A DNA stretch of 28,525 nt. Origin: a virus. A program made the translations under genes and the position numbers. The notes under the pieces were generated by a model that ran no database searches, was not told where the DNA came from, and saw only the letters and a program-made list of their open reading frames with translations. The stretch's first letter is position 1; each line of letters starts with the position of its first letter. Of this stretch, positions 1-6,165 are shown one piece after another. The DNA lies in the IMG/VR virus record IMGVR_UViG_3300001748_000019, positions 1 through 28,525 of that record; one strand, given 5' to 3'.

Positions 1-1
1 C

Positions 2-181
2 AGAGCAGCCGTTATTCAATGTAAACATCCCTATAAACGATATCGGATTATTGCAGCCCTTTTAGAGGCTGGTTTTACACGCATAGGTGTGCATAATAAA
101 TACTTATATGTGGATAACGATGATATGAAAGCTGATGCTATATTTCCGTTCGATATGATACACGAAAGAAGTATTAAATAA
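2..181 (+). CDS. C-terminal end of probable peptidase M15-like protein (5' truncated)
   Basis: The open frame runs in from the window edge and encodes 59 residues before TAA. The segment GFTRIGVHNKYLYVDND resembles the C-terminal metal-binding strand of M15-family D-Ala-D-Ala carboxypeptidase-like endolysins of Bacteroidetes phages, where the usual pattern is GF.RIG....FIHVD. If so, the protein would cut peptidoglycan cross-bridges at lysis. The histidine expected before VD is tyrosine here, so zinc binding may be impaired or the assignment may be wrong. The gene is followed at once by a hairpin terminator, so it closes the preceding (lysis or late) transcription unit. The family call rests on remembered pattern similarity only. 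Confidence 0.5.
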   Translation, partial: RAAVIQCKHPYKRYRIIAALLEAGFTRIGVHNKYLYVDNDDMKADAIFPFDMIHERSIK

Positions 182-183
182 GT

Positions 184-213
184 GGGCTAGCCCCTTTTAA
201 GGGGGCTAAGCCC
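184..213 (+). terminator. Hairpin terminator after the M15-like gene
   Basis: GGGCTAGCCCC pairs with GGGGCTAAGCCC around a TTTTAAG loop, with one bulged base. It starts three bases after the stop codon. The downstream tract is TATATTATA rather than a clean T run, so termination efficiency is uncertain. Confidence 0.65.
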
Positions 214-345
214 TATATTATATTATATATTATACTAGTATTATATTATATATGTTATTATATTATATTATATATTATATATACTATTACATAAAAATAA
301 ATTTTATGTAATAATATTATATTAAAAAACTTTTTATATATTAGC
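214..345. repeat. Low-complexity A/T tract
   Basis: About 130 bp made almost only of TATAT and ATTATAT words, with one or two G/C bases. It lies between a terminator and the first gene of the replication and recombination block. It could be a DNA-unwinding element or a curved upstream region. No coding potential is visible, and no TAnnTTTG box is seen before the 365 gene; the nearest candidate is TATATTAG near 336. Confidence 0.6.
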
Positions 346-364
346 AGCATAAATATCAAACACT

Positions 365-613
365 ATGACTGCAATACAAGAAATAAACTTCTATAATAAT
401 TTTGACTTATTGGCTGAAACACTAAAAGACCACGACCACCAGGTCGTGCGAGCACTGAATGAGATAGCCATTTACGTGGCAGGCTTGCATATCGAAAACA
501 GAGACAATGCAACATTCATAAATAGCCTCAAACAGGAGTGCTACGAAAAGGATAATATGATAGATGTATTGTCTTTTATGTGTGATCCTAATGAGTTTTT
601 GGTAAAAGAATAA
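365..613 (+). CDS. Small acidic protein of unknown function
   Basis: Encodes 82 residues that I do not recognise. No signal peptide or membrane segment is visible, and the N-terminal half looks helical (residues 8-45). It is the first gene after the A/T tract. The ERF gene follows after 19 bp, but that gene has its own promoter inside this gene's 3' end. Its place at the head of the recombination block suggests an early accessory protein, which is inference from position only. Confidence 0.7.
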   Translation: MTAIQEINFYNNFDLLAETLKDHDHQVVRALNEIAIYVAGLHIENRDNATFINSLKQECYEKDNMIDVLSFMCDPNEFLVKE

Positions 614-628
614 TTTTTTATATATTTG
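596..628 (+). promoter_or_regulatory. Bacteroidetes-type promoter for the ERF gene
   Basis: TTTTTG (596-601) is followed by exactly 19 bp and then TATATTTG (621-628), matching the TTTG-N19-TAnnTTTG consensus of Bacteroidetes housekeeping promoters. The ERF start codon begins at 633, only 4 bp after the -7 box, so the transcript would be leaderless or nearly so. The -33 box lies within the last codons of the preceding gene. Confidence 0.65.
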
Positions 629-632
629 CATT

Positions 633-1217
633 ATGACTACGCTAGTAAATAAGTTGGTGAACATTCAGGGGAGGCTGAAGGCACCTAAGAACCAAAGGAA
701 TAACTTTGGTAAATACAACTACCGAAGCTGTGAAGACATCCTTGAGGCTGTCAAACCGCTTCTAGCAGAGCAGGGACTTGCCCTGACTATTACAGATAAT
801 ATAGAATCAGCAGGTGGATGGGGTGAAGACCCTGGTATTTCATATGTAAATGCTACCGCTAAAATTACTGATGGTAAAGACTCTATATCTGTATCTGCAC
901 AAGCAGGAGTTGACCCAAATAGAAAGGGAATGGATATTGCCCAATCGTTTGGTTCGTCCTCTTCATACGCTCGCAAGTATGCGCTCAATGGTTTATTCTT
1001 AATCGATGATACCAAAGACGCTGATGCGACTAATACACACGGTAAAACATTGGTAAGACCAGATGAAAAAGTTGACGTTAAAAAACCAATGTTGAAACCG
1101 AACACACCAGAGTTTGATAAGGTGAAATCTTATATGGACAATGGAGGTGATATAGAAAAGGTGCAGCTGAAATACAACATTTCGGATGCAGCAAAAATTA
1201 AATTAGTAAATAAATAA
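633..1217 (+). CDS. erf: ERF family single-strand annealing recombinase
   Basis: Encodes 194 residues. The ERF-type core runs from about residue 5 to 135 and includes the signature segment SYARKYALNGLFLIDDTKDAD (about 111-131), with the aromatic/basic YARKYAL and the acidic IDDTKDAD that mark ERF superfamily proteins. Family members bind single-stranded DNA and anneal complementary strands in phage recombination and genome circularisation. The C-terminal 60 residues are lysine-rich and probably a separate small domain. A RecE/Cas4-like exonuclease (5223) and a RusA resolvase (2368) in the same block complete a plausible two-component recombination pathway. The start at 633 is supported by the promoter immediately upstream. 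Confidence 0.9.
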   Translation: MTTLVNKLVNIQGRLKAPKNQRNNFGKYNYRSCEDILEAVKPLLAEQGLALTITDNIESAGGWGEDPGISYVNATAKITDGKDSISVSAQAGVDPNRKGMDIAQSFGSSSSYARKYALNGLFLIDDTKDADATNTHGKTLVRPDEKVDVKKPMLKPNTPEFDKVKSYMDNGGDIEKVQLKYNISDAAKIKLVNK

Positions 1218-1223
1218 ATAAAT

Positions 1224-1508
1224 ATGGCAGCATTAACTGAAATCTCAATCGATGTCAAGAAAATTGACAAAAGTAAATTATATAAAGGTCAATACCTTAA
1301 TCTGACTGTAGCGACTCGTGATGAGTTGTCTCAATACGGACAGAACGCATCCGTCTTCTACGCTCAATCTAAAGAGGAACGTGAAGCTAAAACACCTAAG
1401 AGTTATATCGGAAATGGCAAAGTTGTTTGGACCGATGGTAACATTAAATCAGCTAAGGATCTTAATCCCGCTGAAACCGAAACCCTTGACTCTAGTTTAG
1501 AGTTCTAG
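1224..1508 (+). CDS. Conserved phage protein, possibly a ssDNA-binding accessory factor
   Basis: Encodes 94 residues starting 7 bp after the ERF stop codon, so it is surely co-transcribed with it. It appears beta-rich (ISIDVKKID, YLNLTVATRD, GNGKVVWTDG) and ends in an acidic tail with a terminal hydrophobic residue (ETETLDSSLEF). That tail loosely recalls the C-terminal tails of SSB proteins. Pairing with ERF and the acidic tail make a role at single-stranded DNA possible. No family signature confirms this, so it should be treated as a hypothesis. Confidence 0.7.
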   Translation: MAALTEISIDVKKIDKSKLYKGQYLNLTVATRDELSQYGQNASVFYAQSKEEREAKTPKSYIGNGKVVWTDGNIKSAKDLNPAETETLDSSLEF

Positions 1509-1530
1509 TGTTGTCTCTTTTGTTTGACCC

Positions 1531-1560
1531 AAAGGGCGGTGTAAAATCCGCCCTTTTTTA
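1531..1560 (+). terminator. Rho-independent terminator closing the ERF operon
   Basis: A perfect 9-bp stem, AAAGGGCGG (1531-1539) with CCGCCCTTT (1548-1556), encloses an 8-nt loop and is followed by a T run. It lies 22 bp after the stop codon of the 1224 gene. Confidence 0.9.
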
Positions 1561-1577
1561 ACTACTAAAACCAAGAG

Positions 1578-2396
1578 ATGACATTACAAGAGAGATTTGA
1601 ACAACTTAGAGCAAAAGCGTACATCGACCCATATAAAGAGGTTGAGCGTCCGCCTGTAGCAATTAGCTATGGCGAATACAAAACAAAAAACGATATATTT
1701 CACACGCCCATAGGAACTTATGGGAACTTCAGTTTCGTACAAGCACCACCAAAGAGCAAGAAGACATTCTTTATATCTATGCTTGCGGGGGCTTACCTTA
1801 CAGAGACAACAAAGTACACCGGTAATATAAGAGGACACAGAGAGGGAAAAAGATTAGTACATTTCGATACTGAACAGGACACACACCACGCTCAGAGAGT
1901 ATTTAAGAGAGTACTTCAAATATCTCAGTACAACGGTCTTAATTATGACACCTTCGGTCTAAGGACTTTCTCAACACAGAATAGGGTAGAGTTTATAGAC
2001 TTATATCTTAAGCTATATGGCGAAGAAACAGGTGTAATGATTATTGACGGTGTTGCTGACCTTGTGTTAGATGTGAATGACATTAAGGAATCCAATGACA
2101 TAGTGCAAAGGATTATGAAATGGACTGAAATATACAGTGTACATATTATTGTGGTTATCCACAGCAACTTCAATAGCGATAAGCCCACAGGACACTTAGG
2201 GTCGTTCCTGGAGAAAAAGACAGAGACACAGATACAACTTAAGGTCAGAGAAGAGAACGATGACATCGTAGATGTTATATGTAAACGCAGTAGGGCTTAT
2301 CCGTTTGAGGATTTTAGCTTTGAGGTAGATAGAGAGGGGACGCCACAAATAATAGATAAAATCGACAATGTACTCAGAATTGACACTCCGTTTTAA
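1578..2396 (+). CDS. RecA-fold ATPase, RepA/AAA_25-like replicative helicase or helicase loader
   Basis: Encodes 272 residues with a RecA-like ATPase core. The Walker A region is APPKSKKT (56-63), a variant in which the second conserved glycine is lysine; KxKS/RKT-type loops occur in related Bacteroidetes mobile-element ATPases. Walker B is VMIIDG (153-158), followed by an ADL segment as in hexameric RepA-type helicases. VVIHSN (193-198) fits the sensor strand with its histidine. The likely role is DNA unwinding or ATP-dependent loading at the replication fork. It overlaps the RusA gene by 29 bp. One copy of the 14-bp dispersed motif lies in the coding sequence and encodes Cys-Lys-Arg-Ser-Arg. 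Confidence 0.75.
   Translation: MTLQERFEQLRAKAYIDPYKEVERPPVAISYGEYKTKNDIFHTPIGTYGNFSFVQAPPKSKKTFFISMLAGAYLTETTKYTGNIRGHREGKRLVHFDTEQDTHHAQRVFKRVLQISQYNGLNYDTFGLRTFSTQNRVEFIDLYLKLYGEETGVMIIDGVADLVLDVNDIKESNDIVQRIMKWTEIYSVHIIVVIHSNFNSDKPTGHLGSFLEKKTETQIQLKVREENDDIVDVICKRSRAYPFEDFSFEVDREGTPQIIDKIDNVLRIDTPF
2281..2294 (+). repeat. Single intragenic copy of the 14-bp motif
   Basis: GTAAACGCAGTAGG differs from the TTAAACGCAGTRGG consensus only at the first base. It is in frame as Lys-Arg-Ser within the ATPase gene. Confidence 0.65.
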
Positions 2397-2784
2397 TTTA
2401 AAGCCAACACCGCACCAATCCTTTAGAAGGGGCAGAAACGGTGTTGCATACACACCCAAGAAGATACTCGACTTCAAGAAAGACGTAGCTTGGGAGTTGT
2501 CTAACCAGCTAAACAGCGACTTTGAAATCATTAAGGCAGGTACGCCCATCATAGTGGAGTATCTGCATTATTGTTTTGAGTTTCCCAAGTCCACAGCTCT
2601 TAAACGCAGAATAGAGGGTCTACAGAAGACTACTAAGCCTGACTTACTAGACAACCTGAACAAAGCGTTCATAGACGCTTTGGAAGGGATAGTGTTCGAG
2701 CAAGACCAAAATATCGTAGAGGTAAAAGACTTAAGAAAGTTTTACGGAGAAAGCAACTATATCAAAATAAAATTACTATATTAG
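2368..2784 (+). CDS. rusA: RusA family Holliday junction resolvase
   Basis: Encodes 138 residues. The N-terminal strand LTLRFNLKPTPHQ, then YTPKKILDFKKDV (28-40), and the C-terminal KPDLLDNLNKAFIDAL (90-105) with FEQDQNIVE (110-118) match the RusA layout. In that family acidic residues in KPDxDN and a later DD or QD coordinate Mg2+ for symmetric junction cleavage. Here the likely catalytic set is Asp92, Asp95 and Asp113. KPDLLDN carries one residue more than the usual KPDxDN, so the exact assignment is uncertain. The gene starts inside the 3' end of the ATPase gene, suggesting coupled translation. It would resolve recombination intermediates made by ERF before packaging. Confidence 0.88.
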   Translation: MYSELTLRFNLKPTPHQSFRRGRNGVAYTPKKILDFKKDVAWELSNQLNSDFEIIKAGTPIIVEYLHYCFEFPKSTALKRRIEGLQKTTKPDLLDNLNKAFIDALEGIVFEQDQNIVEVKDLRKFYGESNYIKIKLLY

Positions 2785-2788
2785 CAAT

Positions 2789-2953
2789 ATGTTTGGAATA
2801 TCATTTTTTCCCATATATGGGGTTGTAGCTGGAGTTCACATAAAGGACTCGACAATGGATGGAGTACCTACTGAGGAAGGGGACTATATGATGGTTCAGT
2901 TCCTCTTTTTTATTTTTGGAATAAGCCTTATATATGTTAGAGATATTAACTAA
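2789..2953 (+). CDS. Putative small membrane protein
   Basis: Encodes 54 residues with two hydrophobic stretches (about 2-18 and 35-51) joined by an acidic loop, STMDGVPTEEGD. It starts 4 bp after the RusA stop and overlaps the sigma factor gene by 20 bp, as is common here. A TATGTTTG word (2788-2795) covers its start codon. If that word acts as a -7 box, a transcript from it would lack this start codon and would serve the sigma gene instead. Function unknown; overlap style and hydrophobicity favour a real gene. Confidence 0.55.
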   Translation: MFGISFFPIYGVVAGVHIKDSTMDGVPTEEGDYMMVQFLFFIFGISLIYVRDIN

Positions 2954-3512
2954 GAAAAACGATGAGTGGCTGTCTATGGCTAGGTCTATCTGTAAAGATA
3001 ATGACCTTGCCAATGACTTAGTTCAGGAGATGTATCTCAGGATAAATAAGTATATTGATAATCCAGATAGAATAATGAAGAATGATGAGGTTAATTCATT
3101 CTTTGTCTATACCACACTTAGAAATCTATTTTATGATTATAAAAAAAATAAAAACAATAATAACAAAAGTTTTGAGGAGTATAGAGGTTACTACACGGAC
3201 GACTCGGATGAAAGTGTTATCAGCAAGTTTGCAGTACTTCCAGACCAAAGAGAGAAAGATGACCTTATGGAGGAGGCATACTATAAAATATCTGAAGCCA
3301 TATATCAGGAGGTTTCAACCTGGCATTGGTATGATGAGAAGTTATTCAAGTTATACTTCCTTACTGATAAATCTCTTAGGGACATTGCTAAGGATACAAA
3401 GATTTCACTTACGAGTATATATAACTCTTGCAAGAACTATCGAGAGAAACTTGAAGAAAAGTTCGGAGAGGATATAATGGATTTTTACAACGAAGATTAC
3501 GATAAGATATGA
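2934..3512 (+). CDS. Phage-encoded RNA polymerase sigma-70-like (ECF-type) factor
   Basis: Encodes 192 residues. DLANDLVQEMYLRI (24-37) matches the conserved helix of sigma region 2 that contacts the core polymerase clamp. TLRNLFYDYKK (61-71) fits region 2.3/2.4, which binds the -10 or -7 element. KLYFLTDKSLRDIAKDTKISLTSIYNS (139-165) fits the region 4 helix-turn-helix for the -33 element. An acidic Asn/Lys-rich linker joins the two parts. It probably redirects host RNA polymerase to a subset of phage promoters. Candidates are those in this window with unusual upstream regions, but that link is inference. It overlaps the next small gene by an ATGA. Confidence 0.8.
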   Translation: MLEILTKKNDEWLSMARSICKDNDLANDLVQEMYLRINKYIDNPDRIMKNDEVNSFFVYTTLRNLFYDYKKNKNNNNKSFEEYRGYYTDDSDESVISKFAVLPDQREKDDLMEEAYYKISEAIYQEVSTWHWYDEKLFKLYFLTDKSLRDIAKDTKISLTSIYNSCKNYREKLEEKFGEDIMDFYNEDYDKI

Positions 3513-3643
3513 GACGTAGAAAAACAAAAGCAGAGATAAATAATAATGTAAGGTTTATTCCTACAACGGAATTTCAAAGCACATATTATTATAGTAGAAC
3601 CAACAGGAAGTCAGGGTATATTGATAGATCACTAAAAAGATAA
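3509..3643 (+). CDS. Small basic protein of unknown function
   Basis: Encodes 44 residues, strongly basic at both ends (MRRRKTKAE and NRKSGYIDRSLKR) and Tyr-rich in the middle. Its ATG overlaps the sigma factor stop in an ATGA junction, which argues for translational coupling. It might bind nucleic acid or act with the sigma factor, but no domain is recognisable. Confidence 0.6.
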   Translation: MRRRKTKAEINNNVRFIPTTEFQSTYYYSRTNRKSGYIDRSLKR

Positions 3644-3645
3644 AA

Positions 3646-4065
3646 ATGAACATACCAGAAGCACCAAAAGATAAACGCACCAAAGCATATAAGGAGTGGA
3701 AAGCTAAATATGATTCTGCACCTAAAGGCTTAGGGGATACCATAGAAAAAATTACCACAGCAACAGGAATAAAGAAAGCTGTAAAGTTTTTAGCTGGAGA
3801 GGATTGTGGTTGTGATGAGCGTAAGGAAATACTAAATAAGAAATTTAAGTATGCAAAGCCTGAGTGCTTCACTGAAGACGAATATAACTTTGTTGGTGAG
3901 ATAATAGATAGCGGGATTAACACACTTTCTATAGAACAGAATAGAAGAATGGTTCAGATATATAACAGAGTTTTTAACGACAACAGAAAGCCGTCAGGCT
4001 GTTCGTCTTGTTTTCTAAATAGCGTATTTAAACCACTAAAAACATTGTATGCAACTTATAAGTAA
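3646..4065 (+). CDS. Conserved Cys-containing phage protein of unknown function
   Basis: Encodes 139 residues. It contains GLGDTIEKITTATGIKKAV (28-46) followed by GEDCGCDERKEILNKKF. I recall this arrangement as a recurring N-terminal module of hypothetical proteins in flavobacterial phages. Cysteines at CGC (about 54-56), PEC and the C-terminal CSSC could bind a metal ion or form disulfides. It starts 2 bp after the preceding stop and overlaps the next gene by 17 bp. No enzymatic motif is visible. Confidence 0.75.
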   Translation: MNIPEAPKDKRTKAYKEWKAKYDSAPKGLGDTIEKITTATGIKKAVKFLAGEDCGCDERKEILNKKFKYAKPECFTEDEYNFVGEIIDSGINTLSIEQNRRMVQIYNRVFNDNRKPSGCSSCFLNSVFKPLKTLYATYK

Positions 4066-4444
4066 AGAGGCTGAACTGTTTGAGTTTCTTAAACGCAGTA
4101 CGTATCCTGATCTTGTTAAGGCAAGAAATCAGATGAGTCGATGGGATTGTTATTCCCCATCGACAAGACACCGAGTAGAATTAAAATGTAGAAAGACACA
4201 CTATGAGACGTTACTCATCGAGAGAAAAAAATATCAAGCCCTTGTGGACACCTGTGAGGCTCATTTTGACATTCCTATTTATATATGTAGTACTCCTTCT
4301 GGTATATTCGCATATAATTTATTATGCGTTTCGCCTGAGTGGGAAGTCAACAGAAGAAATCCAGCTACTACTCAGTTCGCTAATGGGGCTAGAGTAGAAA
4401 AGGAAGTAGCATATTTACATACAAATTTATCTATAAAATTATGA
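4049..4444 (+). CDS. Probable PD-(D/E)XK-like small nuclease-fold protein
   Basis: Encodes 131 residues. The order W-D-C-Y (Asp33), then VELKCR with an ExK pair (Glu44, Lys46), then an ERKKY helix and the strand PIYICSTPSGIFAYNL (76-91) looks like the core of PD-(D/E)XK proteins. In those, an acidic residue and ExK coordinate Mg2+ at the active site. This suggests a small endonuclease or a nuclease-derived protein in DNA processing. A copy of the dispersed 14-bp motif encodes LKRS at residues 14-17. It overlaps the next gene by 4 bp (ATGA). Confidence 0.6.
   Translation: MQLISKEAELFEFLKRSTYPDLVKARNQMSRWDCYSPSTRHRVELKCRKTHYETLLIERKKYQALVDTCEAHFDIPIYICSTPSGIFAYNLLCVSPEWEVNRRNPATTQFANGARVEKEVAYLHTNLSIKL
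4089..4102 (+). repeat. Single intragenic copy of the 14-bp motif
   Basis: TTAAACGCAGTACG matches the consensus in the first 11 bases. It is read in frame as Leu-Lys-Arg-Ser near the N-terminus of the nuclease-like protein. Confidence 0.6.
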
Positions 4445-4779
4445 GAGACGCTAAAAAACCATTTTACGGAGGAGGATATTTTTCATCCTCCACTGCAAAA
4501 ACAACAGAAGACAGAAAGAAGATACCTGTTTACTCAGGTGTTTTAAAATACTTTCCTGATGCAATAAAAGAAGTTGCTAAGTGTAGTTATGCTGGTCAGC
4601 AACAACACAACCCTGATAAACCTCTAGCGTGGGATAGAAGCAAGTCGGGAGATGAGCTTGACGCTTTAATGCGTCACCTCATCGATGCAGGAACAATAGA
4701 TACAGATGGCATAAGACATTCAGCTAAAGTGGCTTGGAGGGCATTGGCCAATCTGCAAAAAGAAATAGAGAATGAATGA
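4441..4779 (+). CDS. DUF5664-like (dATP/dGTP diphosphohydrolase N-terminal domain) protein
   Basis: Encodes 112 residues. The sequence runs VYSGVLKYFPDAIKEVAKCSYAG, then HNPDKPLAWDRSKSGDELDALMRHLIDAGTIDTDGIRHSAKVAWRALANLQ. That matches the pattern of the phage domain named dATP/dGTP diphosphohydrolase N-terminal (DUF5664), with its DALMRHL...D.DG.RH.A...WRALA core. Acidic and histidine residues in that core could bind metal. The expected role is nucleotide pool control or a related housekeeping step during phage replication, but the catalytic activity of this stand-alone domain is not established. It is coupled to both neighbours by short overlaps. Confidence 0.7.
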   Translation: MRDAKKPFYGGGYFSSSTAKTTEDRKKIPVYSGVLKYFPDAIKEVAKCSYAGQQQHNPDKPLAWDRSKSGDELDALMRHLIDAGTIDTDGIRHSAKVAWRALANLQKEIENE

Positions 4780-5029
4780 GAATGATTTAATACAGGCGGG
4801 ATTTAAAAGAGTAGATGTAAAAGAAGAAGACGTTGGTGAGAAAGATTGGTTTTACTACGAATATCATTTTAACGAACACCTATCGCTTCTTGCTTGTCGT
4901 AACGACAATGCTGAGTATGGATCGTGGGAGTGGGAGGTTGATTTCTTTGAACCTATAGACATACGATTCGATAATTTAGATAAATTAGTCAGTATTGTTT
5001 GGCTTAAGGAAAACCCAAGAATAAAATAA
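4772..5029 (+). CDS. Hypothetical acidic protein
   Basis: Encodes 85 residues, acidic and aromatic-rich (WFYYEYHFNEH, YGSWEWEVDFFEPIDIRF), with an alternating pattern suggesting a small beta sheet. It overlaps the preceding gene by 8 bp. I recognise no family. A predicted structured RNA starts 6 bp after its stop codon. Confidence 0.7.
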   Translation: MNENDLIQAGFKRVDVKEEDVGEKDWFYYEYHFNEHLSLLACRNDNAEYGSWEWEVDFFEPIDIRFDNLDKLVSIVWLKENPRIK

Positions 5030-5034
5030 AAATA

Positions 5035-5096
5035 TAACCCGAAAGCAAGATTAATTAACTATAGGGATGGTTATTGCAGTCTTGTGAGTAGGGTTA
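5035..5096 (+). ncRNA. Predicted three-helix RNA element with a bulged-G-like internal loop
   Basis: The 78-bp gap between two genes folds as one long arm. P1 pairs 5035-5040 (TAACCC) with 5091-5096 (GGGTTA). P2 pairs 5046-5052 (CAAGATT) with 5078-5084 (AGTCTTG), 7 bp with one G-U. P3 pairs 5057-5061 (AACTA) with 5068-5072 (TGGTT), closing a 6-nt loop. The P1/P2 internal loop has GAAAG on one side and TGAGTA on the other. GAA abuts P1 on the 5' strand and AGTA abuts P1 on the 3' strand, the order seen in bulged-G (sarcin-ricin) motifs. It may be a cis-regulatory leader for the 5108 and 5223 genes. No known family recognised. Confidence 0.45.
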
Positions 5097-5107
5097 AAAT
5101 ATTAGAT

Positions 5108-5245
5108 ATGAATAAGAAAAGACTGAGTCAGGCTCAACAGATAAAGCAACTAGAAAAAACCGTTGCGCAGCTCCAAGAGATGTGTGTATACCTACATCAA
5201 ATGATTACTAAAGATAAAGAAGATGGAGACGATAAAGCTTCTTGA
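5108..5245 (+). CDS. Short coiled-coil protein of unknown function
   Basis: Encodes 45 residues with a heptad-like pattern over QIKQLEKTVAQLQEMCVYLHQMI (residues 11-33), predicting a short coiled coil. It follows the structured RNA element by 11 bp and overlaps the exonuclease gene by 23 bp. It may oligomerise or pair with another protein. The function cannot be told from sequence. Confidence 0.6.
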   Translation: MNKKRLSQAQQIKQLEKTVAQLQEMCVYLHQMITKDKEDGDDKAS

Positions 5246-5966
5246 TGGGACTGATTGGGCTGTAGAAGACCTAATCGAAAAAATGTACGATAATGAGTTT
5301 TATTATGGCTACCTTAATAAGGCTTGCCTGTCCTCATCATCTTGCAAGAAACTTCTGGAGGGCATCGACAGCTATTTAGGCAACAGAGAACCTTTGGATG
5401 CAAATATGAAGCCTCTGCGTGAAGGGAGGCTTATTCACGTTTCACTATTAGAAAAAGATAAGTTAGATGATTACTACCATTTTGTTGATGTGGCTACTAG
5501 GCGTAATAAGAGCTATAAGGAAGCTGCTAAAGACCCTTCGCTGGAGGGTAAAGAGATTATGCTATCTAAGGAGAAAGTATGGGCGGAAGGCATTGTTGAT
5601 GCTATTCTGGACAACCCAACAGCAAATGACTTATTTACAGGAGGAGAATATGAAGTACCAGGAATTAACTATGTGCAAGGACTTCCCTTCAGGGCCAAAG
5701 CAGACTGTTTAAGAGGCGATAGGATTGTGGACCTCAAGACCACATCCGACATCGATTCTTGGCAGTACAATATGGATTTATATGGATATGACGCACAAGC
5801 CTATATTTATATGTCGATATTTAAGAAAAAAATGTTTACCTTTGTTATCGTAGACAAAAGAACACTAAAGGTAAAAACATATGACGCAACCCCCGATGAT
5901 ATACAGCAAGGTAAAGAGAAGGTTAGCGAGGCAATTGCAAGCTATATTGAGGGAGTGGGATTTTAG
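5223..5966 (+). CDS. RecE/Cas4-like PD-(D/E)XK exonuclease
   Basis: Encodes 247 residues. REGRLIHVSLLE (67-76) gives the conserved histidine of the RecE/lambda-exonuclease-like fold. PFRAKADCLRGDRIVDLKTT (155-174) gives the catalytic core, with Asp161, Asp170 and Lys172 in the D...DxK arrangement. The aromatic YGYDAQAYIYMSIF (187-200) is the typical Q-Y helix that follows. Such enzymes degrade one strand of a double-strand end to make single strands for an annealing protein, and the ERF protein at 633 is the expected partner. Family members go by names such as exodeoxyribonuclease VIII-like or DUF3799. The 3' end overlaps the next gene. Confidence 0.82.
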   Translation: METIKLLDGTDWAVEDLIEKMYDNEFYYGYLNKACLSSSSCKKLLEGIDSYLGNREPLDANMKPLREGRLIHVSLLEKDKLDDYYHFVDVATRRNKSYKEAAKDPSLEGKEIMLSKEKVWAEGIVDAILDNPTANDLFTGGEYEVPGINYVQGLPFRAKADCLRGDRIVDLKTTSDIDSWQYNMDLYGYDAQAYIYMSIFKKKMFTFVIVDKRTLKVKTYDATPDDIQQGKEKVSEAIASYIEGVGF

Positions 5967-6165
5967 AACTCCTGTAGTAGAGGAGTTTTTCATCCTCACC
6001 TGTAACGATATTCTTGCTGGAGTATCACTTGATGATATCTATGTCAGCCTCAACTTGTTTGAGGAATTGGAGGGATATGAGGAATGTGAGGGAATACTGA
6101 TGGCTTGTGAATTGGTTACAACATTAACAGTACAAATATTATTAAATAAAGAAGACGATGAATAA
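5881..6165 (+). CDS. Hypothetical protein, start uncertain
   Basis: Encodes up to 94 residues. The ATG at 5881 would overlap the exonuclease by 86 bp. The part that looks like a stable protein begins near WDFRTPVVEEFFILTCNDIL, so a later TTG start near 5950 is also possible. The C-terminal two thirds are acidic and helical (SLDDIYVSLNLFEELEGYEECEGILMACELV). It overlaps the DnaA-like gene by 8 bp. No family recognised. Confidence 0.6.
   Translation: MTQPPMIYSKVKRRLARQLQAILREWDFRTPVVEEFFILTCNDILAGVSLDDIYVSLNLFEELEGYEECEGILMACELVTTLTVQILLNKEDDE

Noticed and set aside
719-1105. Long minus-strand frame opposite the erf gene
   Set aside because: It is a shadow of erf. No promoter or leader lies on the minus strand, and the product has no recognisable features. 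The same applies to the other minus-strand frames, including 8567-9145 opposite terL.
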